Positions 55,064 through 63,600 of a stretch of DNA of 64,000 nt are shown here, in pieces (the first letter of the stretch is position 1; each line of letters begins with the position of its first letter). The DNA lies in the NCBI RefSeq assembly GCF_000224515.1, contig NZ_AGAF01000080.1, forward strand, positions 47,036 through 111,035. The letters are read 5' to 3'. The notes under the pieces were generated by a model. It was not told the DNA's origin. It made no database searches and saw nothing but the letters and a program-made list of their open reading frames with translations. The DNA is from Desulfosporosinus sp. OT (lineage in GTDB: Bacteria; Bacillota; Desulfitobacteriia; Desulfitobacteriales; Desulfitobacteriaceae). A program made the position numbers and the translations under genes.

Positions 55064-56626
55064 ATGGCGAAAGTAGTTGTTGATCCTTTAACACGCATTG
55101 AAGGGCATTTAAGGATTGAAGTTGAAGTCGAGAATGATAAAGTTGTTGAAGCACATGTCATCGGGACCATGTACCGTGGGATTGAAGCTATGCTCCGCGG
55201 TCGCGATCCTCGGGATGCTACGTATGTTACAGAACGTGTCTGCGGAGTTTGCGCAGGTTCCCATGGTTGGGCATCCTCAATGGCCCTAGACAAAGCTTTT
55301 GGGGCTAACGTTCCTGCTGGTGGTCGGATTATCCGTAACCTGATCATTGGGGCTATGTTTTTACATGACCATCCGCTACATTTCTATCATCTGAGCGCGC
55401 TAGACTACTTAGATGTCATGGCTGTCGCCAAATATCAAGGAAAAGACCCCGGACTTCTGGCTGTTAAAGATAAAATTGTTAAGCTCGTTGTAGCCGGAGA
55501 TACTGCTCCTTTAACCCCTCGCTACAAACCTGATGCCTTCAGTGTCAATGATCCAGAGTTAGTGACAATGGCCGTCGCCCACTACCTCAAAGCTTTGGAG
55601 ATGCAAGCAAAGGCCAAGAAGATGTCCGCTTTGTTTGCCGGAAAACAGCCCCACCAATCTTCCATAGTTGTTGGTGGTGTTACTATGCTTCCCAATATTG
55701 AAGTAATTGAACAATTCCGCTCGATGCTTTCTGAGCAGCTTGATTTTATTGAAAAGATCTATCTCCAAGATGTTTTAACCTTCGGTACTGGTCCGTTGCT
55801 CCCCTTGGCTCAAGCAGGCGTTGGTGGCGGAGCTCTGAACTACATGTCTTATGGCGGTTTCGCCCGAGATAATGAGAGTAAAGATTTATTCTTCAAAGCG
55901 GGTTTGATCATGAATGGGGATCTAAGCAATATCTTACCTGTGGATGAAAAGAAAATTACGGAGGATGTTCAATATTCTTGGTATAAAGCCAGCGCTAATG
56001 GTAAAACGCCCTATACTGAGGATACAATACCCGATCTGGATAAGAAGGGTGCCTACACCTTTGTTAAAGCGCCTCGCTATGATGCTAAACCTATCGAAGT
56101 TGGGCCTCTCGCCCGAATGCTTATCATGCAACCAAAAGGTCTTCTGGACATTATCGCCAAGAATAATATCAAACCAGGTGCTGTCGCCCGTCATGCAGCT
56201 CGAGCTTATGAAACTCTCCTTCTGGTCAAGGATATGTTCACTTGGTTAGATGCTTTAGAGAATGAAATGGGATCCAAGGATTTCCGCATCCATGATACAG
56301 AGCACTGGGAAGCTCCGGTAACTGGGCAAGGTGCGGGCATGACCGAAGTACCCCGCGGCTCGCTTGGCCACTTTGTCAAGGTCGCCGATCATAAGATTGA
56401 GAACTATCAAATGGTTGTTCCGACTACCTGGAATTTCTCACCCCGTGATGACAATGGAGTCCGTGGCCCGGTTGAACAAGCTTTAATCGGCGTCCCAGTT
56501 CCCGACCTCGAAAATCCGGTCAATATCGTACGAGTAGTTCGTTCCTATGACCCATGCCTAGCATGTGCAATTCACCTCATCGATCCAGTAACCAACGACA
56601 TTAAAAAATTCCGGATTGGCTGGTAG
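55064..56626 (+). CDS. [NiFe] hydrogenase large subunit
   Basis: A 520-residue catalytic subunit binding the Ni-Fe(CN)2CO centre, oxidising H2 outside the membrane. The N-terminal CxxC is in RVCGVCAGSHG (about residue 61). The C-terminal DPCLACAIHLID gives the second pair. Processing after His (ACAIH) would remove about 15 residues. VDPLTRIEGHLRIEVEVE is the canonical start. It begins directly after the small subunit stop. The large subunit has no signal of its own and is co-exported with the small subunit. Confidence 0.97.
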   Translation: MAKVVVDPLTRIEGHLRIEVEVENDKVVEAHVIGTMYRGIEAMLRGRDPRDATYVTERVCGVCAGSHGWASSMALDKAFGANVPAGGRIIRNLIIGAMFLHDHPLHFYHLSALDYLDVMAVAKYQGKDPGLLAVKDKIVKLVVAGDTAPLTPRYKPDAFSVNDPELVTMAVAHYLKALEMQAKAKKMSALFAGKQPHQSSIVVGGVTMLPNIEVIEQFRSMLSEQLDFIEKIYLQDVLTFGTGPLLPLAQAGVGGGALNYMSYGGFARDNESKDLFFKAGLIMNGDLSNILPVDEKKITEDVQYSWYKASANGKTPYTEDTIPDLDKKGAYTFVKAPRYDAKPIEVGPLARMLIMQPKGLLDIIAKNNIKPGAVARHAARAYETLLLVKDMFTWLDALENEMGSKDFRIHDTEHWEAPVTGQGAGMTEVPRGSLGHFVKVADHKIENYQMVVPTTWNFSPRDDNGVRGPVEQALIGVPVPDLENPVNIVRVVRSYDPCLACAIHLIDPVTNDIKKFRIGW

Positions 56627-56642
56627 AAAAGGAGGAAAGGAC

Positions 56643-57227
56643 ATGGTTGACCCACTTGACCACCCATTATTCCAGCGTGTTAGCCACTGGATAAATTTAA
56701 TTAATTTTCTGATGTTAGGCCTCACAGGTTGGTTTATACACTCCCCTTATCCTGGAATGCCCATGAATCTAGTTCGCAACTTACACTTTATCTTTATGTA
56801 TTCTTTAATTATTAATGGAATTGTACGTTTCTACTATTCCTTTTTTGGAAAGCATAAGGATTATGATAATATTTTACTCAATACCCAAGATGTTAAAACT
56901 ATCTGGCCCCAAATTAAGTATTATCTGTTCATCGGCAAACACCCAAAAGTAGGGAAGTATAATCCTCTTCAGAAAATGGCCTATATCGCCCTGCCAATAA
57001 TGGCTGTCGCCCAAGCAATTACTGGAGCTATACTCTACAAGCCAGAACAACTGGCAAATCTCGCAGGCTATTTTGGCGGTTTAGCTGCTGTTCGTGGCCT
57101 TCACTACGTCTTTATGTGGTTGTTTATAGCAGTCGTTGGCATTCATATTTATCTTGTCTTTACAGCAGCCTATGAACAATTTCTATTCATGTTCTTTGGC
57201 AAAATGAGAAATGAGAAGGGAATGTAA
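56643..57227 (+). CDS. Ni/Fe-hydrogenase b-type cytochrome subunit
   Basis: A 194-residue membrane cytochrome b that passes electrons from the small subunit to the menaquinone pool. Four hydrophobic helices (about 15-40, 50-72, 115-138 and 150-178). Probable haem His residues are in RVSHWINLINFL, RNLHFIFMYS and GLHYVFMWLF / GIHIYLVF. Start at 56643 with AAAGGAGG upstream. Third gene of the operon, so the enzyme is a quinone-reducing uptake hydrogenase (inference from gene order). Confidence 0.93.
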   Translation: MVDPLDHPLFQRVSHWINLINFLMLGLTGWFIHSPYPGMPMNLVRNLHFIFMYSLIINGIVRFYYSFFGKHKDYDNILLNTQDVKTIWPQIKYYLFIGKHPKVGKYNPLQKMAYIALPIMAVAQAITGAILYKPEQLANLAGYFGGLAAVRGLHYVFMWLFIAVVGIHIYLVFTAAYEQFLFMFFGKMRNEKGM

Positions 57228-57229
57228 TC

Positions 57230-57727
57230 ATGCATTCACCAAAAATTATGGTGATGGGGGTAGGCAACATCCTCTTATCCGATGAAGGTTTAGGCGTTCG
57301 TTTTTTGGATGAAATGGCTAAAATGCCACTTCCGAATAACGTGGAGCTCCTTGAAGGGGGCACAGCCGGACTTGAACTGGTACACCTCATTCAAGAAGTC
57401 GATTTTCTAATTATTATTGATGCCATAGACGCCAAAGATGAACCCGGGGCATTGTTTCGCTTCACACCGGAAGATATTCAAATCTTCCCGGAAAAGTTCG
57501 AGGTTTCATTTCATCAAATCGGGATCATTGAGGTGCTTGCCATGGCCAATGTCTTGGGGCAAGCTCCTCAAACCTTAATTTTTGGCCTTCAGCCCAAAAG
57601 TTTGGAATGGGGAATGGAGATCAGCCCAGAAATCCAAGCGCTCTTTCCCCGTCTTAAAGAATTCGTTCTCCAAGAAATTGACTCCATTCAACATCAAGGA
57701 AAATTTGCTTCGACCTTGACGACTTGA
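57230..57727 (+). CDS. hydrogenase maturation endopeptidase (HyaD/HupD type)
   Basis: A 165-residue protease that removes the C-terminal peptide of the large subunit after nickel insertion. Nickel-sensing residues are visible: Glu in GVGNILLSDEGLGVR, Asp in LIIIDAIDAKDEPG, and His in EVSFHQIGI. It starts 2 bases after the cytochrome gene and ends the operon before a strong terminator. Confidence 0.94.
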   Translation: MHSPKIMVMGVGNILLSDEGLGVRFLDEMAKMPLPNNVELLEGGTAGLELVHLIQEVDFLIIIDAIDAKDEPGALFRFTPEDIQIFPEKFEVSFHQIGIIEVLAMANVLGQAPQTLIFGLQPKSLEWGMEISPEIQALFPRLKEFVLQEIDSIQHQGKFASTLTT

Positions 57728-57761
57728 TGAGTCTAAAAACCTACCTCTCACAGAAAATCAG

Positions 57762-57820
57762 AATAAAACAGACTTATAAGGTTCATTAACTAATGCACCT
57801 TATAAGTCTGTTTTATTTTC
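57762..57820 (+). terminator. terminator of the hydrogenase operon
   Basis: AATAAAACAGACTTATAAGG pairs with CCTTATAAGTCTGTTTTATT, a 20-bp perfect stem, followed by TTC-T tract. Very strong. Confidence 0.9.
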
Positions 57821-57901
57821 TTCAACTTTTGTCTCCCTAGCTAAAAGTTTCTGACGATATTTAGATATCTATCATGGTATTCGCCTATATAGATAATGTT
57901 T

Positions 57902-57928
57902 TCGGGCACGATACGTCGTGCCCTTTTG
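57902..57928. terminator. terminator-like hairpin
   Basis: GGGCACGA-TACG-TCGTGCCC followed by TTTT on the plus strand (57904-57927). A second terminator or a fragment of the palindromic repeats. The 300 bases around it hold no gene. Confidence 0.55.
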
Positions 57929-57960
57929 TATACTATCAGAAAGTATAAACTTCGTTATAT

Positions 57961-58000
57961 ACTGCAAGTAGGGCTAATCCGTGCGAAGACAGTGCCTTCG
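57961..58000 (+). repeat. palindromic repeat unit
   Basis: CTGCAAGTAGGGCTAATCCG followed by TGCGAAGACA-G-TGCCTTCG: a copy of the dispersed palindromic unit with one mismatch in the stem. It lies between the hydrogenase operon and hypB. Confidence 0.7.
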
Positions 58001-58070
58001 TCTAAGCATAAGTTCAACTAAGGCGGCCGCCTTCGCAAGCTTGGCGCCAGCCAAGTTTTCTTTATCGAAA

Positions 58071-58751
58071 TTACCCTATATTTTCCTGATAGACTTTGAC
58101 TTCTTGCTTTAACCAGCTTGTCCAAGCTATAAGACCATTCCCTGAGCGACAAGATACCTCGAAGATCTTAATTTCAGGATTAATGCTTAGGATATCTTGT
58201 TTCATAGTCGCCATATTCACATCTGTTAACTGCTCAAGGTCCATTTTATTGAGAACAACTGCTTTGGCATTGCGGAAGATCACTGGGTATTTTGCTGGCT
58301 TGTCATCTCCCTCGACAATACTTAAAACAATGATCTTAAACGCTTCCCCTAAATCAAAATCAGCTGGACAAACTAAATTTCCGACATTTTCAATAATCAT
58401 GAGATCCGTTGCCTGCCAATCAAATTCAGGCAAAACTTTATTTACCATCTTACTATCAAGATGGCAACCTCCGCCAGTATTAATTTGAATGACTGGAATC
58501 TCGTGAACAGCGATGCGATCAGCATCTTTACTTGTAAAGATATCTCCCTCAATAACCCCCACCTGGAGATCCAAGGTTAAATGGGGCAACGTCTTCTCCA
58601 ACAGTGTCGTTTTCCCTGCTCCTGGTGAGCCTATGACATTAATGGCTAGACAATTATTCTTGCGGAAGTGGGTACGGTTTACTTCAGCCTGCATATCATT
58701 AGCACTAAGTAAATTTGCCATCACTTCAATTTCTCGGCGAGTATGATCCAT
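58071..58751 (-). CDS. hypB: hydrogenase nickel incorporation GTPase HypB
   Basis: HypB (226 residues) uses GTP to help nickel insertion. Walker A NVIGSPGAGKTTLLEKT is at about residue 41, then GVIEGDIFTSKDADRI and TGGGCHLDSKMV with the Cys/His metal residues. NVGNLVCPADFDLGE and the NKMD-type guanine motif VVLNKMDLEQL follow. No His-rich nickel-storage stretch and no N-terminal CxxCGC are present. ATG at 58751 with GGAGG. Follows hypA by 1 base. Confidence 0.95.
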   Translation of the reverse strand: MDHTRREIEVMANLLSANDMQAEVNRTHFRKNNCLAINVIGSPGAGKTTLLEKTLPHLTLDLQVGVIEGDIFTSKDADRIAVHEIPVIQINTGGGCHLDSKMVNKVLPEFDWQATDLMIIENVGNLVCPADFDLGEAFKIIVLSIVEGDDKPAKYPVIFRNAKAVVLNKMDLEQLTDVNMATMKQDILSINPEIKIFEVSCRSGNGLIAWTSWLKQEVKVYQENIG

Positions 58752-58752
58752 A

Positions 58753-59094
58753 CTATTCAACCTCCAGACTTTCAAGTAAAAGTTCCTCTCCCTGAATCAC
58801 TTCAATGCCCGTATTTTGACAGTTCGGGCAAAGAAAAAACATAGTTTTTACGGCAAACACATGTTGACAACTCCTGCATTGAGCGCGCACAGGAACACGC
58901 TCTATAATTAGCTCTGCCCCCTCACATATGGTATCCTTGCTATATGCTTCAAACGCCATGTCCAAAGCATCTGGTTCTGCATTCGTAAGCTCTCCAACTT
59001 TTAGTTTAACCTGAAGTACGCGCTTAACTTCATGTAAAGAAAGGGTCTGTTCGATGACCTCAAATACTCCACCCATTAAAGACATCTCGTGCAA
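58753..59094 (-). CDS. hypA: hydrogenase nickel metallochaperone HypA
   Basis: HypA (113 residues) delivers nickel to HypB/large subunit. The TTG at 59094 gives the obligatory MHEMSLM start, where His2 is a nickel ligand; AAGGGG is upstream. The zinc site CRSCQHVF ... FLCPNC (CxxC pairs) is at about residues 73-93. The open frame extends to 59277, but that part has no family similarity and would bury the required N-terminus. Confidence 0.95.
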   Translation of the reverse strand: MHEMSLMGGVFEVIEQTLSLHEVKRVLQVKLKVGELTNAEPDALDMAFEAYSKDTICEGAELIIERVPVRAQCRSCQHVFAVKTMFFLCPNCQNTGIEVIQGEELLLESLEVE

Positions 59095-59463
59095 ATCATC
59101 ACCCCTTCGTATTATGAAGTAACTATCCCCAATCCTAAGTGTCCTGTTCCCGTTGTACTTCTCGGTCATAGATGAACTTCTGAGCATTTTGAACGGATAC
59201 ATTGGTACTATGTCTAATTCGACAGGAGAAGCAAATATCCCTTTGTGAAGGTGGAGGATCAAACTAAGCGCAGGCACTCTTTGAACCCCACATTAAAATT
59301 TATAAATTCGTGGCACTAAGTAACAAACATACTGTATCCCTTCCTGGGTATTCTTTACTTAAAATCTGTATAATTATGTGTATTATAACCGTGTATAGAG
59401 TCCATCGAGATGGATAATATAATAATGCGTTCACTAAAACAACTGAAAAAGGAGGATGGTTAA
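59095..59463. other. intergenic region hypA / SASP
   Basis: No supported gene. The antisense extension of the hypA frame ends at 59277. AT-rich sequence at 59330-59440 should hold the divergent promoters of hypAB and of the spore protein, but I could not define them with confidence. Confidence 0.45.
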
Positions 59464-59685
59464 ATGAGCCGTAATACACCTGAAGTTCCTGAATCCGAAG
59501 GACAGTTGGATAAACTAAAGTGGGAAGTAGCTGAAGAACTTCATTTAGATGATGATATTCAAGAAAAAGGGTTCGCCAATATGACTACCCGTGAAGTAGG
59601 TCAAATCGGCGGAAACATGGTCAAAAAGATGGTTACTTTTGCTGAAAAGGAAATGGCAGAACAGGGTGCCGATATAATGGACTAA
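59464..59685 (+). CDS. alpha/beta-type small acid-soluble spore protein
   Basis: A 73-residue SASP that coats and protects DNA in spores. The GPR-protease site region and core helix are LDKLKWEVAEELHLDD; the second helix signature is MTTREVGQIGGNMVKKMV, both diagnostic of the family. AAAGGAGGA lies before the ATG. Expression is expected in the forespore (sigma-G) from what is known of the family. It has its own terminator. Confidence 0.93.
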   Translation: MSRNTPEVPESEGQLDKLKWEVAEELHLDDDIQEKGFANMTTREVGQIGGNMVKKMVTFAEKEMAEQGADIMD

Positions 59686-59788
59686 CTATATTTTGTAGAC
59701 AACTGTCGTCCAATTTAATTGTTTACAAGTACGAGTTTGTTCCCTCCAAACCTTATAGACTCAAAACCTATTTTTCTAATATGCCCAC

Positions 59789-59826
59789 AACGGGACGAAC
59801 GTACACAAACGTTCGTCCCGTTTCCT
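59789..59826 (+). terminator. terminator of the SASP gene
   Basis: AACGGGACGAACGT pairs with ACGTTCGTCCCGTT (59789-59822) with loop ACACAA, then T. Strong stem of 14 bp. Confidence 0.85.
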
Positions 59827-59935
59827 ATTTTCATGTATGTTGGTGGAGGCTTTTTTGTTATTTTATGTTTGTTGTATTGGTTATTTAATTTCTTTTATAT
59901 CATATCTTTACTGGTTTTCTCTTGGCACTTATTTT

Positions 59936-59982
59936 CCAAAAATAAAGAGCGGGCACTCTATTTAAACAAATAGAACCCGCTC
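59936..59982 (-). terminator. terminator of the larA-like gene
   Basis: GAGCGGG...CTATTT pairs with AAATAG...CCCGCTC (59947-59982). On the minus strand TTTATTTTT follows. Confidence 0.8.
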
Positions 59983-60042
59983 AAATACCTATAGAGCTTA
60001 CTATAGAATATCCTCAAAATAACTGACTACGGCCTTACAATG

Positions 60043-61305
60043 TTATTCTTCTACGTAGGGAATCGTCAGGGGACCCAGAGGCAATACTGCAATACTCATC
60101 TTATCGCCATATTTATCTGTAAGTTCTTTCAGGGTTTGTTCAATACTCTTAATCGGTGTCAGTTTGGCTATTTTAACAGACTCATCCGGCAACGTTGAAA
60201 AGATATGGACATCCGCCCATTCCTGAATCATTGCCAGTCTTTGAGCTTCCCATTGGTCAAACATTTGAAAAGATGGTTCATTAATCATTTCTAAGAGTTT
60301 GCTTGGCGTGTCACGCATGTCTAAGATCTTAACAAAATTGCCATGTTCGGGCATACCCTCAATACATTCTGCTGCACAAATAATAGTCCCTCCCTGTTTG
60401 ACAATCTTTTGAGCAGCATTCATACCTTTTACAGCTTGATATAAGTTTTGATCGAGCGGATAGCCGGAATTCGTCGTAATGACGACATCAAAGCGTTGAT
60501 CACACTTAATCATAGCATGTTCTTTTACATAAGCACACCCTGTTGCATGAGCTGCAGCTAACTCGCCAGCAAACACATTCGTGATCTCTTTTTTGCCATT
60601 CAAAGCAACATTCAAGAGAAAATCCGGTTTGCAAAAGGTGTTAACTTCTCTAGTCATCTCTTGGAGGGGATTATTCTCCAAGACCCCCCAAGTAGCCATT
60701 GGATGCCCAATCATCTTGGCGTTATGAAACGTAAGAATGGTTTCGATACCCGCAATCCCTGGCATAATCCCCTTTGGCCCTCCAGAAAATCCCGCAAAAA
60801 AATGAGGTTCAATGAATCCTGTGACAATTCTAAAGTCGGCTTCAACATATTCTTTATTGAGGTATACCTCGCAGCCGAAGCGACTTGTTCCGAGATGCGT
60901 TAGCTCAGATTTGTCGTGACAGTGATGATTGATAATTCGAACGGTATCTACAACCGTTTCCCCTAACATCTCTACAAATTCTTCTCTCGTTTGGTCACGG
61001 TGGGTTGCTGTCCCGTTAATAATCGTAACATTCTCTATAGGGACATGAGGAAGTTCCTCAAGTATCCAGGGAATCAATTTATGATTTGGCGTCGGTCTGG
61101 TAATATCACTAATCACAATGACAACACGATCACTGGATTTGACCATTTCTTTTAAAGGTTTGGTGCCGATAGGGTTGCGCAGAGCATTCAATACAACTTC
61201 ATGATCATCCTCTGGTGGCTGCTGGTGGGTTGGTTCAATAATCTTCGAATTTTCAGGAACGTTAACCTTCAATCCATTTTTTCCATAAGCCAAACTAACT
61301 TCCAT
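60043..61305 (-). CDS. larA: LarA-type nickel-dependent lactate racemase family protein
   Basis: A 420-residue member of the LarA (DUF2088) family, whose founding member racemises lactate with a nickel-pincer nucleotide bound to a lysine. The lysine motif FAGFSGGPKGIMPGIAG (about residue 184), preceded by GFIEPHFFAGF, is present. ISDITRPTPNHKLIPWIL and HHCHDKSELTHLG (His/catalytic region) are also seen. The substrate may differ from lactate in this large family. No larB, larC or larE is nearby. The location close to the hyp nickel genes fits nickel use but proves nothing. Confidence 0.88.
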   Translation of the reverse strand: MEVSLAYGKNGLKVNVPENSKIIEPTHQQPPEDDHEVVLNALRNPIGTKPLKEMVKSSDRVVIVISDITRPTPNHKLIPWILEELPHVPIENVTIINGTATHRDQTREEFVEMLGETVVDTVRIINHHCHDKSELTHLGTSRFGCEVYLNKEYVEADFRIVTGFIEPHFFAGFSGGPKGIMPGIAGIETILTFHNAKMIGHPMATWGVLENNPLQEMTREVNTFCKPDFLLNVALNGKKEITNVFAGELAAAHATGCAYVKEHAMIKCDQRFDVVITTNSGYPLDQNLYQAVKGMNAAQKIVKQGGTIICAAECIEGMPEHGNFVKILDMRDTPSKLLEMINEPSFQMFDQWEAQRLAMIQEWADVHIFSTLPDESVKIAKLTPIKSIEQTLKELTDKYGDKMSIAVLPLGPLTIPYVEE

Positions 61306-61418
61306 TGTGACATCTCCTTAATCATTATTTATTATAAGTAAAGATTCTTCCCAATTAACAAGGTTTTTATAGTTTTTCTAGTTTTTCTAAAACACACTTG
61401 GAAAAAATATATTTGGGG

Positions 61419-62282
61419 TCATAAATTAGAAGCCAAAGTTTGTAATTCACGACTCACTTGTTGGACCCCTTCAACTAAGAAAGCAATTTCCTGATTGGCC
61501 TGGGCCTGCTCTAAAGTAACTGCACAGTTACGTTGAGAGCTCTCCGTAATTTTACTGATAATGGCTCGAAATTGCAGCAAAATCCCACTTATCTCATTAG
61601 CTGAGCGATTACTCTCTTCCGCCAATTTGCGCACTTCCCCTGCGACCACCGAAAAACCACGACCTTGTTCCCCTGCTCGAGCAGCTTCAATTGCGGCATT
61701 CAATCCTAACAGATTAGTTTGTTTAGCAACTTTTCGTATAAGCTCCAATATACTCGAAGTATACTGAAGATGATTGTTTCCTTCCTGAGCTTCCTCTGCG
61801 ATCGAATTGCTAATAGAAACTACTTCTTGGGCAGAAGCAGCAGTTTGTTGCACTGCACTAACCGCTTGTTCCAGCGAAGTGCTTAGAATCTCGACCTGCT
61901 TGCGAATGACAACTTTCAAGTCTTCATCTCTTAACATCATAACGACCATGCCCGCTGCGATCTTCGCAACTGGCTTAACAATTGCCAACGGTCCTGCGAT
62001 TCCAAATGTACCAATCTTTATACCGTCTGCTTTAATTGCTAAACTAATCCCTTCCTTAAGTCGACCCCCGGATGCTTCAGCGTCTGAATCTGTAATAATA
62101 GCAGAATCACTAGTCGTCGCTAATATTTGTTTGCTCCCATTATGCTGCATACCTATTCTCGTTCGGGCAGAATCAGCAATAATCGTCCCTGTCCCATCGC
62201 AGACAATAACAGCATAGCCACATTGTCCATTAATAAATTCTACTATCTTTTGAGCAATATTTTCACTAAGCTTCCACACCAT
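61419..62282 (-). CDS. soluble MCP-like sensor with diacid-recognition-type domain
   Basis: A 287-residue cytoplasmic protein. Residues 1-115 resemble the putative sugar-diacid recognition domain ([36 protein letters not shown]). The remainder is a methyl-accepting-type signalling hairpin whose tip, [34 protein letters not shown], is well conserved (seen as [16 protein letters not shown]). There is no membrane helix and the hairpin is short. It may sense a carboxylate such as the substrate of the neighbouring LarA-type enzyme (inference). GGAGAG before the ATG. Confidence 0.85.
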   Translation of the reverse strand: MVWKLSENIAQKIVEFINGQCGYAVIVCDGTGTIIADSARTRIGMQHNGSKQILATTSDSAIITDSDAEASGGRLKEGISLAIKADGIKIGTFGIAGPLAIVKPVAKIAAGMVVMMLRDEDLKVVIRKQVEILSTSLEQAVSAVQQTAASAQEVVSISNSIAEEAQEGNNHLQYTSSILELIRKVAKQTNLLGLNAAIEAARAGEQGRGFSVVAGEVRKLAEESNRSANEISGILLQFRAIISKITESSQRNCAVTLEQAQANQEIAFLVEGVQQVSRELQTLASNL

Positions 62283-62451
62283 ACTCTAGCTCTCCATTTC
62301 AAGTAAGCCGTCTCCTCATATCATACCATATCGTCTGATGGTCTGACCAGTTACATTATAGCTTTACAGGAGGAAAATACCAAAATATTTAGTTTTTTTC
62401 AGGCTTTTTAAAGTGACTCACTTTCTCGGTAGCATTTCCCAAAAACTTTCA

Positions 62452-63600
62452 TTAAGTATTTTCAGCGATATAGCATAAATGACCGCTAACAAACGTGTAT
62501 AGTATTGAAAAATTATCATCAAAAACAACAATATCCGATCGTTTACCTATTCCTATATGTCCTATGCTTTCTTCCATTCCTAATAACTTTGCAGGATTTT
62601 CAGTTACAGTTTTAACCGCATTAATAATACTTATTCCTGTATTTCGTTTGAAATTTCTTAACGCATTGGCAATGGTTAGAATACTGCCTGCAAGTGTGCC
62701 ATCCTCTAACCTAGCACTATTATTTTCAACTACAACACATTGACCTCCAAGTTCATAGCGGCCATTTCCCAGGCCACTGGCCCGCATTGAATCAGTTACA
62801 AGAATAATCTTCTCAATTCCTTTGGATTGTAGTAATATCCGCTGTGCTGCAGGATGTATATGGATGTTGTCAACAATCAATTCACAATATACTTCAGAAC
62901 TACACATCGCTGCCCCAACAATTCCCGGCTCCCGATGGTTTAGAGGGGTCATTGCATTAAAAGTATGGGTAATGCTTCGTGCACCGTTTTCAATGGCATT
63001 TATTGCATCTTCATAGGTCCCGCAACTATGCCCTAGAGAGATAACGATGTCGCTATCCACACATTTTCTTATAAAACACTCTGTATTTTCAAGCTCTGGA
63101 GCTATTGTGACCACTTTAATAAGGTTCTTATAATTTCTCAACAGCTCAAAATCTGGATGCCGCATATAAATTGGGTTTTGAGCTCCTGGATTTTTTGAAC
63201 TTATAAAGGGTCCTTCCAGATGACACCCTAATACATTTGAACCTGAGGTTTCGACCATCGCTTTTTTGATTACCCTTAGAGCAGACTCTATTTTATCCCA
63301 ATCCATAGTCATGGTAGTTGCAAGAAATCCGGTAACACCATAGGAGACAAATCTTTTACATATTGCTCTAATTCCTTGAAGATCGCCATCCATGATATCA
63401 TGCCCCATAGCCCCGTGTGTATGGATATCTATAAAACCGGATGAAACATAGTTGTCTTTAGCATCAATTAAATTATTGATTGAGTATTTGTGGATTTCAG
63501 ATCTTGGTATTATATCAATAATTTTATCTTCGAATATAATTACCTTGTCTGTCTCCAGTTCATTTCCAATTATTATTTTCCCATTGATAATTGCATCCAA
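62452..63600 (-). CDS. nagA: N-acetylglucosamine-6-phosphate deacetylase
   Basis: NagA (382 residues) deacetylates GlcNAc-6-P in amino-sugar catabolism. Metal and substrate motifs: VSSGFIDIHTHGAMGHDIMDG, GCHLEGPFIS, VTIAPELENT, ISLGHSCGTYEDA, THTFNAMTPLNHREPGIVG and VTDSMRASGLGNG. DGTLAGSILT is the final catalytic block. It starts with TTG at 63600 after TAGGAGA. Its codons are more AT-rich than most neighbours, a weak sign of transfer. No nagB is visible. Confidence 0.94.
   Translation of the reverse strand: MDAIINGKIIIGNELETDKVIIFEDKIIDIIPRSEIHKYSINNLIDAKDNYVSSGFIDIHTHGAMGHDIMDGDLQGIRAICKRFVSYGVTGFLATTMTMDWDKIESALRVIKKAMVETSGSNVLGCHLEGPFISSKNPGAQNPIYMRHPDFELLRNYKNLIKVVTIAPELENTECFIRKCVDSDIVISLGHSCGTYEDAINAIENGARSITHTFNAMTPLNHREPGIVGAAMCSSEVYCELIVDNIHIHPAAQRILLQSKGIEKIILVTDSMRASGLGNGRYELGGQCVVVENNSARLEDGTLAGSILTIANALRNFKRNTGISIINAVKTVTENPAKLLGMEESIGHIGIGKRSDIVVFDDNFSILYTFVSGHLCYIAENT

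Noticed and set aside
58753-59277. Long (174-codon) version of hypA
   Set aside because: The nickel-binding N-terminus Met-His-Glu must be at the protein start; a TTG with a ribosome binding site at 59094 gives exactly that.
59719-59973. Plus-strand frame of 84 codons with a hydrophobic stretch
   Set aside because: Spans the SASP terminator hairpin and part of the larA terminator, has no ribosome binding site.
62452-63600. nagA as part of a horizontally acquired island
   Set aside because: Only a mild shift to AT-rich codons is visible by eye; no integrase, tRNA or flanking repeat supports an island.
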